The notes under the pieces were generated by a model. It ran no database searches. It was given only the letters and a program-made list of their open reading frames with translations, and had not been told where the DNA came from. From positions 7,694 to 71,693 of the forward strand of contig DATHVD010000039.1 of NCBI GenBank assembly GCA_035461525.1: a stretch of DNA of 64,000 bases, read 5' to 3'. The translations under genes and the position numbers were made by a program. Position 1 is the stretch's first letter. Each line of letters starts with the position of its first letter. Positions 33,229 through 42,848 of this stretch are shown here, one piece after another. The stretch comes from JAIBJN01 sp035461525. GTDB taxonomy: Bacteria > Actinomycetota > Thermoleophilia > Gaiellales > Gaiellaceae.

Positions 33229-33241
33229 CCTGCACGGCCCA
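33229..33241 (+). repeat. direct repeat of tRNA-Lys 3' end (candidate attR)
   Basis: CCTGCACGGCCCA, an exact copy of bases 28112-28124, 18 bases before the stop codon of the convergent CtpE-like ATPase. The remaining 33028-33228 stretch holds no gene I can support. Confidence 0.7.
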
Positions 33242-33259
33242 TCTCGAAGCGGCGCGCGC

Positions 33260-35659
33260 TCAGCCCGGCGGCGTGTCGTCCACGGGCGGGAGCGCCTGCA
33301 TGCGGTCGCCCTCTCCCCACCAGCCGATCAGCCTCGGGCCGACGTCCAGGACGACCGCCGCGACCGCGACCGCTCCGCCAATGACGAGCCACTCGCGCAC
33401 GTCCGGGATCTCGAGCAGGAAGAACTCGCGCAGGAACGGCGTGAAGAGGACGACGAGATACGACCCCAGCATCGCCGCGACGAGCCCGAGCTTCCAGAGG
33501 TTGAGCGGGCGCGCCAGGCGTGCGAGGACGACGAGGCCGACGCCGAGGAGGACGATCGTGGCGGTCGAGCGCGCCTGCTCGAGCGTCTGGCCCGGATCCC
33601 GGCGCGCCCACTCGTAGACGGCGAAGGCGACGAGCGCCGCGACCGTCCCTGCCGGGAGGGAGAAGCGGAGCACGCGGCGGATGAATCCCGGCGTCGCCCG
33701 CCGCGCGTTGGGGGCCATGGCGAGGAAGAAGCCGGGCACGCCGATCGAGAACGTCCCCACGAGCGTGAGATGACGCGGCAGGAAGGGGAACTCGGTGCGC
33801 ATGGCGATGGTCAGCGCGGTCAGCAGCACGGCGTACGTCGCCTTGACGACGAACAGGTTCGCCACGCGCTCGATGTTGTTGATCACGCGTCGCCCCGCCG
33901 CGAGGACGACCGGCAGGGTCGAGAAGCGGTTGTCGAGGAGGACGATCTCGGCCACGGCCCGCGTGGCGTCGCTGCCGTCGCCCATGGCGATGCCCATGTC
34001 CGCCTCCTTGAGCGCGAGGACGTCGTTGACGCCGTCGCCCGTCATCGCCACGGTGTGCCCGCGCGACTGGAGCGCCTGCACCATTGTCCGCTTCTGGTGT
34101 GGCGTCACCCGTCCGAAGACCGCATGCTCCTCGAGCACGTCGGCGAGCCGCTCCTGCTCCTCCGGCAGCTCGCGCGCGTCGAGGCCCTGGTCCGCGGCCG
34201 GGAGGCCGGCCCGCCGCGAGACGGCCGCCACCGCCGCCGGGTGGTCGCCGGAGATCACCTTCAGGGTGACGCTCTGGCGCGCGAAGAAGGCGAGGATCTC
34301 GGGCGCGTCCGGGCGAACCTCGTCCTCGAGGAGGACGAGGGCGAGCGGCTCGCGGGACTCCGGCAGGTGGCCGTCGCCGAGCCCCGCGCCCGCGCGCGCG
34401 AGGAGAATGACCCGGCGGCCGGCGGAGGCATGCTCGCGTACACGCTCCCGGATACCGTCGCCGCGGTCGTCGAGCAGCACCTCCGGCGCCCCGAGGAGGA
34501 AGGTGTCGCCATCGCCGAAGGTCGCCCCCGACCACTTCCGCGACGACGAGAACGGCACGACCTCCGCGGGGTCCCAACCCGGGGGCGGCTCCGGGAAGCG
34601 GGCCTCGATCGCGGCCAGGGTGGCGTTCGGGTTCGGGTCGGCCGCCGCCAGCGCCGCGAGCGCGTCCTCCACCTCCTCCTGGGGCGCCGAGTCGACGGCC
34701 TCGACCGCGTGGAACGCGATCGCGCCCGTCGTGATCGTCCCGGTCTTGTCCAGGCAGAGGACGTCGACGCGGGCGAGGAGCTCGACGGAGGCGAGCTCAC
34801 GGGCGAGCGCGCGGCGCCGCGCGAGCTCGAGGATCCCGACGACGAACGCCACGCTCGTGAGGAGGACGAGCCCGTCCGGCACCATTGCCACGGCGGCCGC
34901 GACCGTCCCGCGCAGCGCCTCCTCCCACTCGTCCTCCGTCTGCAGGAGCACGACGAGGAGGAGGATCCCGACCGGGGGGATGATCCACGTGAGCCACCGG
35001 AGCACGAGGTTGATCCCGCTTCGCAGCTCGGAGTGGACGAGCTGGAAGCGCCTCGCCTCCTCGGCGAGGGTGGTCGCGTACGCCTCGGCGCCGATCCGCT
35101 GCGCCTGGTAGCGGCCGGAGCCGGCGACGACGAAGCTCCCGGAGAGCACCTCGTCCCCCGGCTCCTTGGCAACCGGGTCGGGCTCGCCCGTGAGGAGGGA
35201 CTCGTTGAGCTCGAGACCGCGGCTCGCCAGGGTCTCGCCGTCGACGACCACCTGCTCGCCCGGAGCGAGCTCGATCACCTCGTCGGCCACCACCTCCGCG
35301 ACACCGATCTCCCGCACCTCCCCGTCGCGGACGACGCGGGCGTGGGGCGCGTTAAGGACGGCGAGCCGCTCGAGGGCCCGCTTCGCCCGGAGCTCCTGGA
35401 CGATGCCGATGATCGTGTTCGAGACGACGACGCCAACGAAAAGGGCGTCCGGCCCGGGCCGCGCGAGCATGATGACGACGAAGAGCGAGCCGATGATCGC
35501 GTTCACGGGCGTGAACACGTTCGCGCGCACGATCTGCCAGAATGTGCGCGTCGGCGCGCTCGGCACGCGGTTGACGCGTCCGGCGCGAACCCGGTCCTCG
35601 ACCTCGGCGGCGGTCAGGCCGCGCTCGGCCGGCCGGCTTGCGAGCGTCGCTGACGGCAT
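33260..35659 (-). CDS. CtpE-like cation-transporting P-type ATPase
   Basis: A 799-residue P-type ATPase of the actinobacterial CtpE group (a calcium/cation pump of the plasma membrane in mycobacteria). ESLLTGEPDPV is the actuator loop, LDKTGT carries phosphorylated Asp304, and MTGDGVNDVLALKEADMGIAMGDG is the hinge. No N-terminal heavy-metal domain or CPx motif is present; the membrane motif reads AMVPDGLVLLTS, as in CtpE. ATG 35659 is the natural start. It is paralogous to the ATPase at 49303 and the two bracket the stress cluster. Confidence 0.92.
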   Translation of the reverse strand: MPSATLASRPAERGLTAAEVEDRVRAGRVNRVPSAPTRTFWQIVRANVFTPVNAIIGSLFVVIMLARPGPDALFVGVVVSNTIIGIVQELRAKRALERLAVLNAPHARVVRDGEVREIGVAEVVADEVIELAPGEQVVVDGETLASRGLELNESLLTGEPDPVAKEPGDEVLSGSFVVAGSGRYQAQRIGAEAYATTLAEEARRFQLVHSELRSGINLVLRWLTWIIPPVGILLLVVLLQTEDEWEEALRGTVAAAVAMVPDGLVLLTSVAFVVGILELARRRALARELASVELLARVDVLCLDKTGTITTGAIAFHAVEAVDSAPQEEVEDALAALAAADPNPNATLAAIEARFPEPPPGWDPAEVVPFSSSRKWSGATFGDGDTFLLGAPEVLLDDRGDGIRERVREHASAGRRVILLARAGAGLGDGHLPESREPLALVLLEDEVRPDAPEILAFFARQSVTLKVISGDHPAAVAAVSRRAGLPAADQGLDARELPEEQERLADVLEEHAVFGRVTPHQKRTMVQALQSRGHTVAMTGDGVNDVLALKEADMGIAMGDGSDATRAVAEIVLLDNRFSTLPVVLAAGRRVINNIERVANLFVVKATYAVLLTALTIAMRTEFPFLPRHLTLVGTFSIGVPGFFLAMAPNARRATPGFIRRVLRFSLPAGTVAALVAFAVYEWARRDPGQTLEQARSTATIVLLGVGLVVLARLARPLNLWKLGLVAAMLGSYLVVLFTPFLREFFLLEIPDVREWLVIGGAVAVAAVVLDVGPRLIGWWGEGDRMQALPPVDDTPPG

Positions 35660-35696
35660 TGCGTGCGAGCTTAGTCGGGAACGGCCGCCGGAACCG

Positions 35697-36695
35697 TTAG
35701 GGCGACCAGCCGGTCGGCGACTCGTGCCTCGCGCCGCTCGTGAGCCTGCGCCTGTCCTTGCCGTTCGCCCGCATCGTCCAGACGTCGTTGCTGCCTCTCG
35801 TGAAGCGGGTGAACGCGAGCCGTCGGCCCGACGGCGACCACACGGGCCCGGTGTCGTCGACCCTGTTCGCCGTCAGCCGGGTCAGGCCGGAGCCGTCCGC
35901 TCGGACGGCGAAGAGCTCGGCGTCGCCGGCGCCTCGGAGCTCGAACGCCAGCCTGGAGCCGTCGGGCGACCAGACGGGCGCTCCGAGCGCGTTCGGGCTC
36001 GCCACGAGGCGTCTCTCACCGGTCCCGTCCGGGCGGACGACGCGGATCCGGCTGCCGTTCGCCCGGGAGCGGACGAAGGCGATCCACCCGGTCGACGACC
36101 AGCTCGGGCTGTGGTCCGCAGCCGGGGAGGTCGTGAGCCGTCTCAGTCCCTCCCCGTTCGTCCGGACGACGTAGACGTCCGCGTTCGCGCCGCTCCAACG
36201 GGTGAACGCCAGCCGCTTGCCCCCGGGCGCCCACGCCGGGTCGACGTCGTCCATTGCGTTGCTCGTGAGGAGGCGCCGCCCCGTCCCGTCGACTCTGACG
36301 ACGCCGATCTCGGCGGTTCCGGCCGCGCCGCCGGCCGAGAAGGCGATCAGGCCGCCGGCCGGCGCCCAGGCGGGCTCGGTCTCGGCGACCGCCGTTCGCG
36401 CGAGGCGCCGGAGCCCGCCGCCGTCGGTGCGGATCCGGTAGAGGTCGTCCCGACCTCCGGCCAGCTTGCGGACGAAGACGAGCCGCTTCCCGGTCGGCGC
36501 GAGGGACGGCCAGCCGTCGTCGACGGCGCCCGCGGTGAGCTGCCGTTTCCCGCTCCCGCTCTCCTCCATGACCCAGACATGCGACGTGGACGGCCCGAGG
36601 CTGGTGTAGGCGATCGTCCCGGCGCCGGCGGGCCCGGCAACGGCGAGCCACGCCGCAGCTGCTGCGCCGCCGACGTGCCGCTTGCCGATACGCAT
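35697..36695 (-). CDS. secreted TolB-like beta-propeller protein
   Basis: A 332-residue exported WD40/TolB-type propeller. A signal peptide (VGGAAAAAWLAVAGPAGAG) precedes six to seven repeats with the PD40 pattern (PAWAPGGKRLAFTRW, PVWSPDGSRLAFELR, GPVWSPSGRRLAFTRF). Each blade also has a DG-G-RRLT element. No Pal partner is expected in a Gram-positive, so the role is unknown. GGAGG and CCGGAG precede ATG 36695. A short copy of its 3' end lies at 28766-28852. Confidence 0.85.
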   Translation of the reverse strand: MRIGKRHVGGAAAAAWLAVAGPAGAGTIAYTSLGPSTSHVWVMEESGSGKRQLTAGAVDDGWPSLAPTGKRLVFVRKLAGGRDDLYRIRTDGGGLRRLARTAVAETEPAWAPAGGLIAFSAGGAAGTAEIGVVRVDGTGRRLLTSNAMDDVDPAWAPGGKRLAFTRWSGANADVYVVRTNGEGLRRLTTSPAADHSPSWSSTGWIAFVRSRANGSRIRVVRPDGTGERRLVASPNALGAPVWSPDGSRLAFELRGAGDAELFAVRADGSGLTRLTANRVDDTGPVWSPSGRRLAFTRFTRGSNDVWTMRANGKDRRRLTSGARHESPTGWSP

Positions 36696-36751
36696 CTCCG
36701 GTCCTCCCGGAGGAGTGTCGCACTCCCGGGAGGCCGCGACAAGAGCCCCGG

Positions 36752-37204
36752 CTAGACCGCCGCCTCCGCCCGCACCGGCGTCCCGCGGACGACGAGCACC
36801 GGGCGGTCGGCCTTCGCGAGCAACGAGCGCGAGACGCTGCCGAGGAGGGCCGAGGCGACGGCGCCGCGGCCGCGCGAGCCGACCACGATCAGGTCGGCGC
36901 CCTTCTCGTCGGCGACCTGCAGGATCGTGTCGACGACGTCGCCGGAGAAGAGCTCGAGCGCGTACGAGATGCCGGCCGTGTCGCCGGCCGCAGCGGCGTC
37001 CGAGAGCGCCACCTCGTCCTCGTCGATCTCCCGGGGGTGCGGGGACGGGCGCGGAACGGCGACGCCTGTGACCGCGATCTCCTCTGCGGAGATGACGTGG
37101 ACGAACGTGACGTCTGCGCCCTGCTCCTTGGCGAGCTCGATGCCGACCTCCACTGCATGCTGCGCGGGGGCCGAGCCGTCCGTGGCGATGACGATGGACT
37201 GCAT
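36752..37204 (-). CDS. universal stress protein (UspA family)
   Basis: A 150-residue single USP domain. [20 protein letters not shown] is the first strand with the conserved Asp, and [38 protein letters not shown] holds the ATP-binding G-x2-G-x9-GS motif. The start is fixed by AAAGGAGG upstream of ATG 37204. It is divergent from the sensor kinase gene across 101 bases, and is the first of three USPs in the cluster. Confidence 0.93.
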   Translation of the reverse strand: MQSIVIATDGSAPAQHAVEVGIELAKEQGADVTFVHVISAEEIAVTGVAVPRPSPHPREIDEDEVALSDAAAAGDTAGISYALELFSGDVVDTILQVADEKGADLIVVGSRGRGAVASALLGSVSRSLLAKADRPVLVVRGTPVRAEAAV

Positions 37205-37305
37205 GACGTGCCTCCTTTCCCGGCACGGTAGGTGCGGGCGGGGGCCGGCCCATCCGTGGATGCGCTGCTTTCGTGCTTCGGCTTTCCCCTGATTAGAGTG
37301 GCCTC

Positions 37306-38937
37306 GTGCGAACGGCCCACGATCGGCTCGAGCAGCTCGTCGAAGCGGGTATCGCGCTCACGTCGGAGCTCGGTCTCGACGCCCTTCTGCAGCGACTCGT
37401 CGAGACGGCCGCCGGCCTGACGGGGGCCCGCTACGCCGCGCTGGGCGTCATCGACGCCGCCGGAAGGGAGCTCGAGCGCTTCGTGACCACGGGGATCGAC
37501 GCGGAGACGCACGCGGCGATCGGCGACCTGCCGCGCGGTCGGGGCATCCTCGGAGTCCTCATCCGCGACGCCTCCCCGCTGCGGCTGCACGACCTCGCCG
37601 AGGACCCGCGCTCGGTCGGCTTCCCCCCCGGGCATCCCCCGATGCAGAGCTTTCTCGGGGTGCCCATCCTGCTCCGGGGAAAGGCCTACGGCAACCTCTA
37701 CCTGACGGAGAAGGAGGGCGGCGCCGACTTCACCGAGGACGACCAGGAGCTCGTGGCGCTCCTCGCCTCGCAGGCCGCCGTAGCGATCGAGAACGCCCGG
37801 CTCTACGAGTCGTCCACCCGCTGGTCGCACCACCTCCAGTCGCTCATCGAGGTTGGCAACGAGCTCGCCGAGGAGGTCGAGGTGCCGCGCGTTCTCGCCC
37901 TCGTCGCCCGGCGCCTCCGGGCCCTCCTCTCCGCGCGGCGCGTCGTCGTCTGGCTTCCGCGCGACTCCGAGCTCGAGGCCAGGGCCGTCGACCCCGACGG
38001 CGACGAGGGCATCGTCGGGCTCCGCATCGGGCTCGACGACTCGCGAGCCGGCCGCGTGTTCCAGGAGGCCCGCAGCGTCCGGATCGACTCTGCGCTCGAC
38101 GACCCGGAGATGAACCAGGAGGTTGCCCGGAGGCTGCAGCTGCGCGCGGCGCTCTTCGTCCCGCTCGTGGCCGCCGGTCGAACGCTCGGCGTCCTCTGTG
38201 CCGTCGACAAGGACTCCGCCGATGCTCGCTTCACCGACGACGACATGCGTCTCGCCGAGATCTTCGCGTACCGAGCGGCCGCGGCGCTCGGCCTCTCCAC
38301 GCGCGTCGCCCGGGACGCGCTGCGCCGCGTCGTCGAGGGACAGGAGCTCGAGCGCCGCCGCCTCGCCCGCGAGCTGCACGACGAGACGGGCCAGGCGCTG
38401 ACCTCCATCCTCCTGGGGCTCAAGTCGATCGAGACCGCGCGCGGTGCCGAGGAGCTGCAGGCGGCCGTCGCCGAGCTGCGGGAGCTCGTCGTCGCCACGC
38501 TCGAGGACGTCCGCCGGCTCGCCGTCGAGCTGCGGCCGAAGGTCCTCGACGACTTCGGGCTCGAAGCCGCGCTCCAGCGGCTGACCGGCAACCTCGCGGA
38601 GCAGACCGGCATCGTCGTGCACTTCGAGTCGAGGCTCGTGGGCAGGCTCGAGGCCGAGATCGAGACGGTGCTCTACCGCATCGTCCAGGAGGCGCTCACG
38701 AACGTGGTCAAGCACGCCCGCGCGAGCCACGTCTCCATCGTCGTGCAGAAGCGGGGCGATAAGGTTGCCGTCGTGATCGAGGACGACGGCCGCGGCTTCG
38801 ACCCCGCCAGCGTGCGGGACGAAGGGCTCGGGCTCCTCGGGATGCAGGAGCGGCTCGCGCTCCTCGACGGGTCCCTTGTCGTCGAGTCCCAGCCGGGCGC
38901 GGGAACGACGCTCGTCGCCGAGGTCCCTGTCGGATGA
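37306..38937 (+). CDS. GAF-GAF sensor histidine kinase (DevS/NarX-like)
   Basis: A 543-residue soluble histidine kinase. Two GAF domains (about 5-165 and 180-335) each have a typical [18 protein letters not shown] or [18 protein letters not shown] core. HisKA_3 has [19 protein letters not shown] with phospho-acceptor His358. The HATPase_c domain has [15 protein letters not shown] (N box), [10 protein letters not shown] and [14 protein letters not shown]. No membrane segment is seen. This is the layout of mycobacterial DosS/DosT, but heme ligation by the GAF domains is not shown. It overlaps the response regulator by ATGA. Confidence 0.93.
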   Translation: MRTAHDRLEQLVEAGIALTSELGLDALLQRLVETAAGLTGARYAALGVIDAAGRELERFVTTGIDAETHAAIGDLPRGRGILGVLIRDASPLRLHDLAEDPRSVGFPPGHPPMQSFLGVPILLRGKAYGNLYLTEKEGGADFTEDDQELVALLASQAAVAIENARLYESSTRWSHHLQSLIEVGNELAEEVEVPRVLALVARRLRALLSARRVVVWLPRDSELEARAVDPDGDEGIVGLRIGLDDSRAGRVFQEARSVRIDSALDDPEMNQEVARRLQLRAALFVPLVAAGRTLGVLCAVDKDSADARFTDDDMRLAEIFAYRAAAALGLSTRVARDALRRVVEGQELERRRLARELHDETGQALTSILLGLKSIETARGAEELQAAVAELRELVVATLEDVRRLAVELRPKVLDDFGLEAALQRLTGNLAEQTGIVVHFESRLVGRLEAEIETVLYRIVQEALTNVVKHARASHVSIVVQKRGDKVAVVIEDDGRGFDPASVRDEGLGLLGMQERLALLDGSLVVESQPGAGTTLVAEVPVG

Positions 38938-39575
38938 GCGTCGACGTCGTCATCGTCGACGACCACGCTGTCGTCCGCTCCGGCCTCCGCCTTCTCCTCT
39001 CCAAGGAGAGGGACCTCGAGGTCGTCGGCGAGGCGGCGGACGCCCGCGAGGCGGTCTTCGAGGTGCGGGCCCGGAAGCCCGCCGTCGTCCTCCTCGACGT
39101 GACGATGCCGGGGAAGAGCGGGATCGAGGCGATTCCGGACCTGCTCAAGGAGGCGCCGGAGGCGCGCATCCTCGTCCTCTCCATGCAGGACGACCCCAGC
39201 TACGTGCGCGAGGCCTTCGCGGCCGGCGCGCACGGCTACGTGCTCAAGGAGGCCGCGGACGCCGAGGTGGTGGAAGCCGTGCGCCAGGTCGCCTCGGGCG
39301 ACCGCTACGTGCACCCCTCCCTCGGCGCGCGCCTGGCGGCCGCGGACGCGGAGGCGACGCGGGTCGCGGAGGAGGACCCGCTCTCGGAGCGGGAGCGCGA
39401 GGTCCTGCGGCTCCTGGCGCTCGGCCACACCAACCAGGAGATCGCCAAGATGCTCTTCATCTCCGTGCGGACGGCCGAGACGCATCGCGCGCACATCATG
39501 CAGAAGCTGCGCCTGACGACGAGGGCCGAGCTCGTCCGCTACGCGCTGGGCGCCGGGCTCCTCACCGAGGAGTAG
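38934..39575 (+). CDS. NarL/DevR-type response regulator
   Basis: A 213-residue regulator: receiver domain with VVIVDDHAVVRSG acidic pair, phospho-acceptor Asp55 in VVLLDVTMPG and a Lys in GYVLKEA; the LuxR-type HTH is DPLSEREREVLRLLALGHTNQEIAKMLFISVRTAETH. It is coupled to the kinase gene by a 4-base overlap. It is likely to control the surrounding stress genes, by analogy with DosR (inference). The 3' end overlaps the convergent flavoprotein by 14 bases. Confidence 0.94.
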   Translation: MSVDVVIVDDHAVVRSGLRLLLSKERDLEVVGEAADAREAVFEVRARKPAVVLLDVTMPGKSGIEAIPDLLKEAPEARILVLSMQDDPSYVREAFAAGAHGYVLKEAADAEVVEAVRQVASGDRYVHPSLGARLAAADAEATRVAEEDPLSEREREVLRLLALGHTNQEIAKMLFISVRTAETHRAHIMQKLRLTTRAELVRYALGAGLLTEE

Positions 39576-40701
39576 GCGGGCGGCCGAGCCCGGTGCGCTC
39601 GGCGAGATACGGCCCGAGGTAGCGCGCCGCGATCTTCCCGGCCGGCCACCAGAGCGCCTCGTCGCCGGCTTCCGACGCCTCGCCGTGCCCGCCCGAGATC
39701 TCGGCGCGGAGAAAGGTCGGGCCGGCGCCGGTCAGCACGAGTCCGCGCAGGATCGGCTCGAACGGCTTCGGCGTCACCGGGGCGCCGGCGGCCGCTGCGA
39801 TCGTCTCGGCGACGGCGTCGGCCTGCTGCGCGGCGATCCCGCCCTGCTTGACGGCGAAGGTGGTGACGTCGCCGGCCGCGTACACGTCATCGACCCCCTC
39901 GACGCGCCCGTGCTCGTCCACCGGGAGGAAGCCGTCGGCGTCCTGCGGCAGCCCCGGGACGAAGGCGCCGCTGAGCCGGGGTAGCGCGACGACGGCGTCC
40001 GCGGGCAGCGGGTTGCCGGGAACGATGGCCAGCTGGCCGTCCTCGAACTCCTGCGGATACGTCTGCGGAAGGACGGCGACCCCGGCGTCCTCGAGCAGCG
40101 ACGAGACGTGCGCGCTGGCCTCGCCGCCGAAGACCGCGAGCGGCTCCTCCTCCGGGGTCACGATCGTGAGCTCGACACCGGGGCCGTCGAGCCGGGACGC
40201 GGTCATGAGCGCGAGCTCGTAGAGGGGGAGCGCCCAGGAGATGCCGCCGGGAACGGCGAACACGATCCGGTGCGGGCCGCCCGCCTCGCTCGCCTCGAGC
40301 AGCGTCCGGAAACCGGCCACGGCGTCGGGCCCGGTGAAGGTCAGGGCACCGCGAACCGCTTCCCGCGCGCCTGCGCCTGTGGCGACGACGAGCGCGTCGT
40401 AGGGGACGCGGACGTCGCGGTTCGTGCGCAGCTCGTGCGCCGCCGGGTCGACCGACCGGAGTGACCCGAGGCGGTGGCGGGCGCCGCAGCCGGCGGCGAG
40501 GCCCTCGAGGTCGAAGCGCTGCGCCTCGCCGGCGAGGAACGGCTCGGCCACGGCCAGCGGGCGGTAGACGAACTCGCGGTCGGGGGCGAGGATCTCCACG
40601 TCCACCCGCTCCTCGGCGAGGGCCCGGAGCGCGACGGCCGCCTCGAGGGCGGCCACGCCTCCGCCGGCGACGATCACGCGATACGGATCTCCGGCGGGCA
40701 C
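39562..40701 (-). CDS. FAD/NAD(P)-binding oxidoreductase, SQR/NDH-2-like (Cys-less)
   Basis: A 379-residue two-dinucleotide-binding flavoprotein. VIVAGGGVAALEAAVAL is the FAD site, PYDALVVATGAGAREAV the ATG motif, and VDDVYAAGDVTTFAVKQGGIAAQQADAVAETI the C-terminal FAD contact. Where the neighbouring paralog has the SQR-type NKCAG cysteine, this protein reads PGGISWALPLYE. GTG 40701 is used, five bases after the upstream paralog stop, so both are co-transcribed. Electron donor and acceptor are unknown. Confidence 0.85.
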   Translation of the reverse strand: MPAGDPYRVIVAGGGVAALEAAVALRALAEERVDVEILAPDREFVYRPLAVAEPFLAGEAQRFDLEGLAAGCGARHRLGSLRSVDPAAHELRTNRDVRVPYDALVVATGAGAREAVRGALTFTGPDAVAGFRTLLEASEAGGPHRIVFAVPGGISWALPLYELALMTASRLDGPGVELTIVTPEEEPLAVFGGEASAHVSSLLEDAGVAVLPQTYPQEFEDGQLAIVPGNPLPADAVVALPRLSGAFVPGLPQDADGFLPVDEHGRVEGVDDVYAAGDVTTFAVKQGGIAAQQADAVAETIAAAAGAPVTPKPFEPILRGLVLTGAGPTFLRAEISGGHGEASEAGDEALWWPAGKIAARYLGPYLAERTGLGRPPTPR

Positions 40702-40706
40702 AGGCC

Positions 40707-41969
40707 TCAGCGGCGGGCGAGGACGGTGGACATGCCCTTGAGACCGACGTCCATCATCCGCCAGGGCAGGCCGGAGTGGAACGGGAGCCCGTTGCGGAAG
40801 CGAAGGGGCAGGTAGAGGCCGAGCAGCTTCTTCCCGGCGCGCCAGCTCTTCGAGACGCCGACTCGATAGTCGCCGTCCGCGCCGGCGCGCACGGCCACAG
40901 GCCGCTCCGGGTCGCCGGTCACCGTCAGGGGCACCTGCGCGAACGTCGCCTTGTCGAACTCCTCCATCACGCACATGCTCACCGGGTCGAACCCGGCGGC
41001 GGCGGCGGCGCCCGTCACCTCGGCGGCGATCGCCTCGGCCGCGGCGTCCGCCTGGAGGAAGGCGAGAAAGGCCTGCTTGACGGGGAAGTCGCCCGCGTCC
41101 CCCGGCGCGTAGATCCGCACCTGACCGGCGACCCGCCGCGACCCGGGCTCGGTGCGCAGGAAGCCGCGTTCGTCGGCCTGGAGGCCGTCGTAGCGGACGG
41201 CGGCGGTGTAGGGCGGGAAGGCCACGAGGAGGTCGAACGCCTCGACCGCTCCGTCTGCGAAACGGGCCTCGGCCGCCTCGACCGACTCGAGCCGGACGGA
41301 GCGGGCGCCGTCGATGCCGCGGGCGGCGAACTCCGCGCTCACGACCTCGTCGAGCTTGGGCCCGAAGGCCTGGATGTACGTGTCCTCGAACGTCGTCCAG
41401 CGCAGGCGCACGGCATCCCGTGCGCCCTGGCGCCTCAGCCACGTCTCCGTCATGAGAACGATCTCGTAGAGCGGCCCGGCGCACTTGTTCCCCGGCGGGA
41501 CCGCGAAGAGGACGGTGGACTCCTCCCCGCGCTTCGCCCGGGCGAGGAGCTCCTGCAGGCGGCTGCCGAGGGACTGCATCTGCTCGGAAGTCCAGATGGT
41601 CTCGGCGTGCTCGGCGAGGCCGGGGATCTCCCCGGGGCTCATGGCCGAGCCGGTTGCGATGACGAGGAAGTCGTACGGGAGGTCCTGCCCGCCCGCGCGC
41701 ACGCGCCGCGCGTCGACGTCGAGGCCTTCGACGGATCCCCGCACGAGCCGGATGTCCCGCTTGCGCGCCGGGCGCTCGAGCGGGATGAGGAGCGACGAGG
41801 GGTCGGCGCCAAACGGGATGTAGATCGTGTTGGGCTTGAAGAGGAAGTTCGGGGAGTCGGAGACGAGGGTGAGGTCGGCGCGGTCGCCGAGCCGCGAACG
41901 GAGGAGGAAGGTCGACTCGAGGCCTGCGAAGCCTCCTCCGAGGACGACGATGCGGCTCTTCGCGGTCAT
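40707..41969 (-). CDS. FAD/NAD(P)-binding oxidoreductase, sulfide:quinone-reductase-like
   Basis: A 420-residue flavoprotein. RIVVLGGGFAGLESTFLLRS binds FAD, DFLVIATGSAMSPGEIPGL is the second nucleotide-binding region, and AVPPGNKCAGPLYEIVLMTE has the Cys-Ala-Gly seen in sulfide:quinone reductases. RIYAPGDAGDFPVKQAFLAFLQADAAAEAI is the closing motif. The C-terminus is amphipathic (KLLGLYLPLRF), as in membrane-bound SQR/NDH-2. Whether it oxidises sulfide is unproven; the second SQR cysteine is not certain. ATG 41969 begins right at the Rossmann strand. Confidence 0.87.
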   Translation of the reverse strand: MTAKSRIVVLGGGFAGLESTFLLRSRLGDRADLTLVSDSPNFLFKPNTIYIPFGADPSSLLIPLERPARKRDIRLVRGSVEGLDVDARRVRAGGQDLPYDFLVIATGSAMSPGEIPGLAEHAETIWTSEQMQSLGSRLQELLARAKRGEESTVLFAVPPGNKCAGPLYEIVLMTETWLRRQGARDAVRLRWTTFEDTYIQAFGPKLDEVVSAEFAARGIDGARSVRLESVEAAEARFADGAVEAFDLLVAFPPYTAAVRYDGLQADERGFLRTEPGSRRVAGQVRIYAPGDAGDFPVKQAFLAFLQADAAAEAIAAEVTGAAAAAGFDPVSMCVMEEFDKATFAQVPLTVTGDPERPVAVRAGADGDYRVGVSKSWRAGKKLLGLYLPLRFRNGLPFHSGLPWRMMDVGLKGMSTVLARR

Positions 41970-42100
41970 GGCCCCACTCTCGCGCGCGTCGGGAGGCCGG
42001 CCATCGGGCGGCACGCGGAACCGGCCTGCGGGAAACCCGCACGGCCGCATGCGGCCGCGACCGGATGCGCGCGCCGCTGGGATGGTGGAGACTTTCGCGA

Positions 42101-42529
42101 ATGAAGAACATCCTCATAGCCACGGACGGCTCCGCCGGGGCCCTCGTCGCGGTCGCGATGGGCGCAGAGCTCGCCCGCGATCTCGGCGGCACGGCGTCCG
42201 TCGTCTACGTCCGCCCCACGATCGGGGCGCTCGGCGATCCCTTCTACCAGCGGAAGCTCACCGAGCAGATGGAGGAGGCCGAGGCCGCGCTCGCGGCCGC
42301 TCGTGCCGAGGCTGGGAAGCTGGGCGTCTCGTTGGAGACCGACGTCCTCGAGGGCGACGCCGCCGACACGATCGTCGAGATCGCCCGTCTGCGCGGCGCG
42401 GACGTGATCGCCGTCGGCTCGCGCGGCCTGGGCGCCGTGACCGGCGCGCTCCTCGGCTCCGTCTCCTCGGCCATCGTGCACAAGGCCGACCGGCCGGTTC
42501 TCGTCGTCAAGGACGAGGGTGGCGCGTAG
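42101..42529 (+). CDS. universal stress protein (UspA family)
   Basis: A 142-residue USP domain: MKNILIATDGSAGALVAVAM at the N-terminus and [35 protein letters not shown] at the nucleotide-binding C-terminus. ATG 42101 is chosen at the family N-terminus. It diverges from the SQR-like operon over 131 bases that include the small inverted repeat TGCGGG-AAA-CCCGCA. The 3' end overlaps the next gene by 11 bases. Confidence 0.92.
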   Translation: MKNILIATDGSAGALVAVAMGAELARDLGGTASVVYVRPTIGALGDPFYQRKLTEQMEEAEAALAAARAEAGKLGVSLETDVLEGDAADTIVEIARLRGADVIAVGSRGLGAVTGALLGSVSSAIVHKADRPVLVVKDEGGA

Positions 42530-42848
42530 CCGCCGCACCTACGCGGTCGTCTGGCGGGACCCGAGCGGGGTCTCCCAGCCGGGGCGGCTGGTTGTCGGCG
42601 CGAAGGCGCTCCGCTTCGAGGGCGGCCGTGGCCGGCTCTCGGCTCGCACCCTCGCCTACACGGACGTCTCCCGGGCTCGCGTCGCCGCGCTCGCGGAGCG
42701 CGTCGGCGGCCGTCCCACGCTCGTCCTGGAGCGGCGCGCGGGCCGCCCGCCGGTCCGGATCGCCGGCGTCGGCGGCCCGGGCGTTCTTTCCGAGCTGCTT
42801 GATCGGCTGACGCCGCTCGTCGCGGCCGCGGATCCGACCCCGGGATGA
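42519..42848 (+). CDS. conserved hypothetical protein
   Basis: A 109-residue basic protein, mainly beta (VSQPGRLVVGAKALRFEGG, RLSARTLAYTDVSRARV), resembling a PH-like or GRAM-like fold, but not recognised. GTG 42519 overlaps the USP stop and its own stop overlaps the next ATG by 4 bases, so it sits in a tight three-gene unit with the USP and the small stress-cluster protein. Confidence 0.7.
   Translation: MARSRRTYAVVWRDPSGVSQPGRLVVGAKALRFEGGRGRLSARTLAYTDVSRARVAALAERVGGRPTLVLERRAGRPPVRIAGVGGPGVLSELLDRLTPLVAAADPTPG

Larger units (their letters stand above)
28112..33241. mobile_element. decayed integrative element at tRNA-Lys
   Basis: About 5.1 kb bounded by exact 13-bp repeats of the tRNA-Lys 3' end. 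Inside, base composition is visibly less GC-rich than the flanks, gene density drops, and recognisable pieces are typical of mobile DNA: a tyrosine-recombinase C-terminus (frameshifted) and an AbiEii-toxin fragment. Small orphan genes, an ANTAR regulator and a secreted cupin survive. No intact integrase, replication or transfer gene is present, so it is probably immobile. Some genes between the repeats could be ancestral and not imported. Confidence 0.6.
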
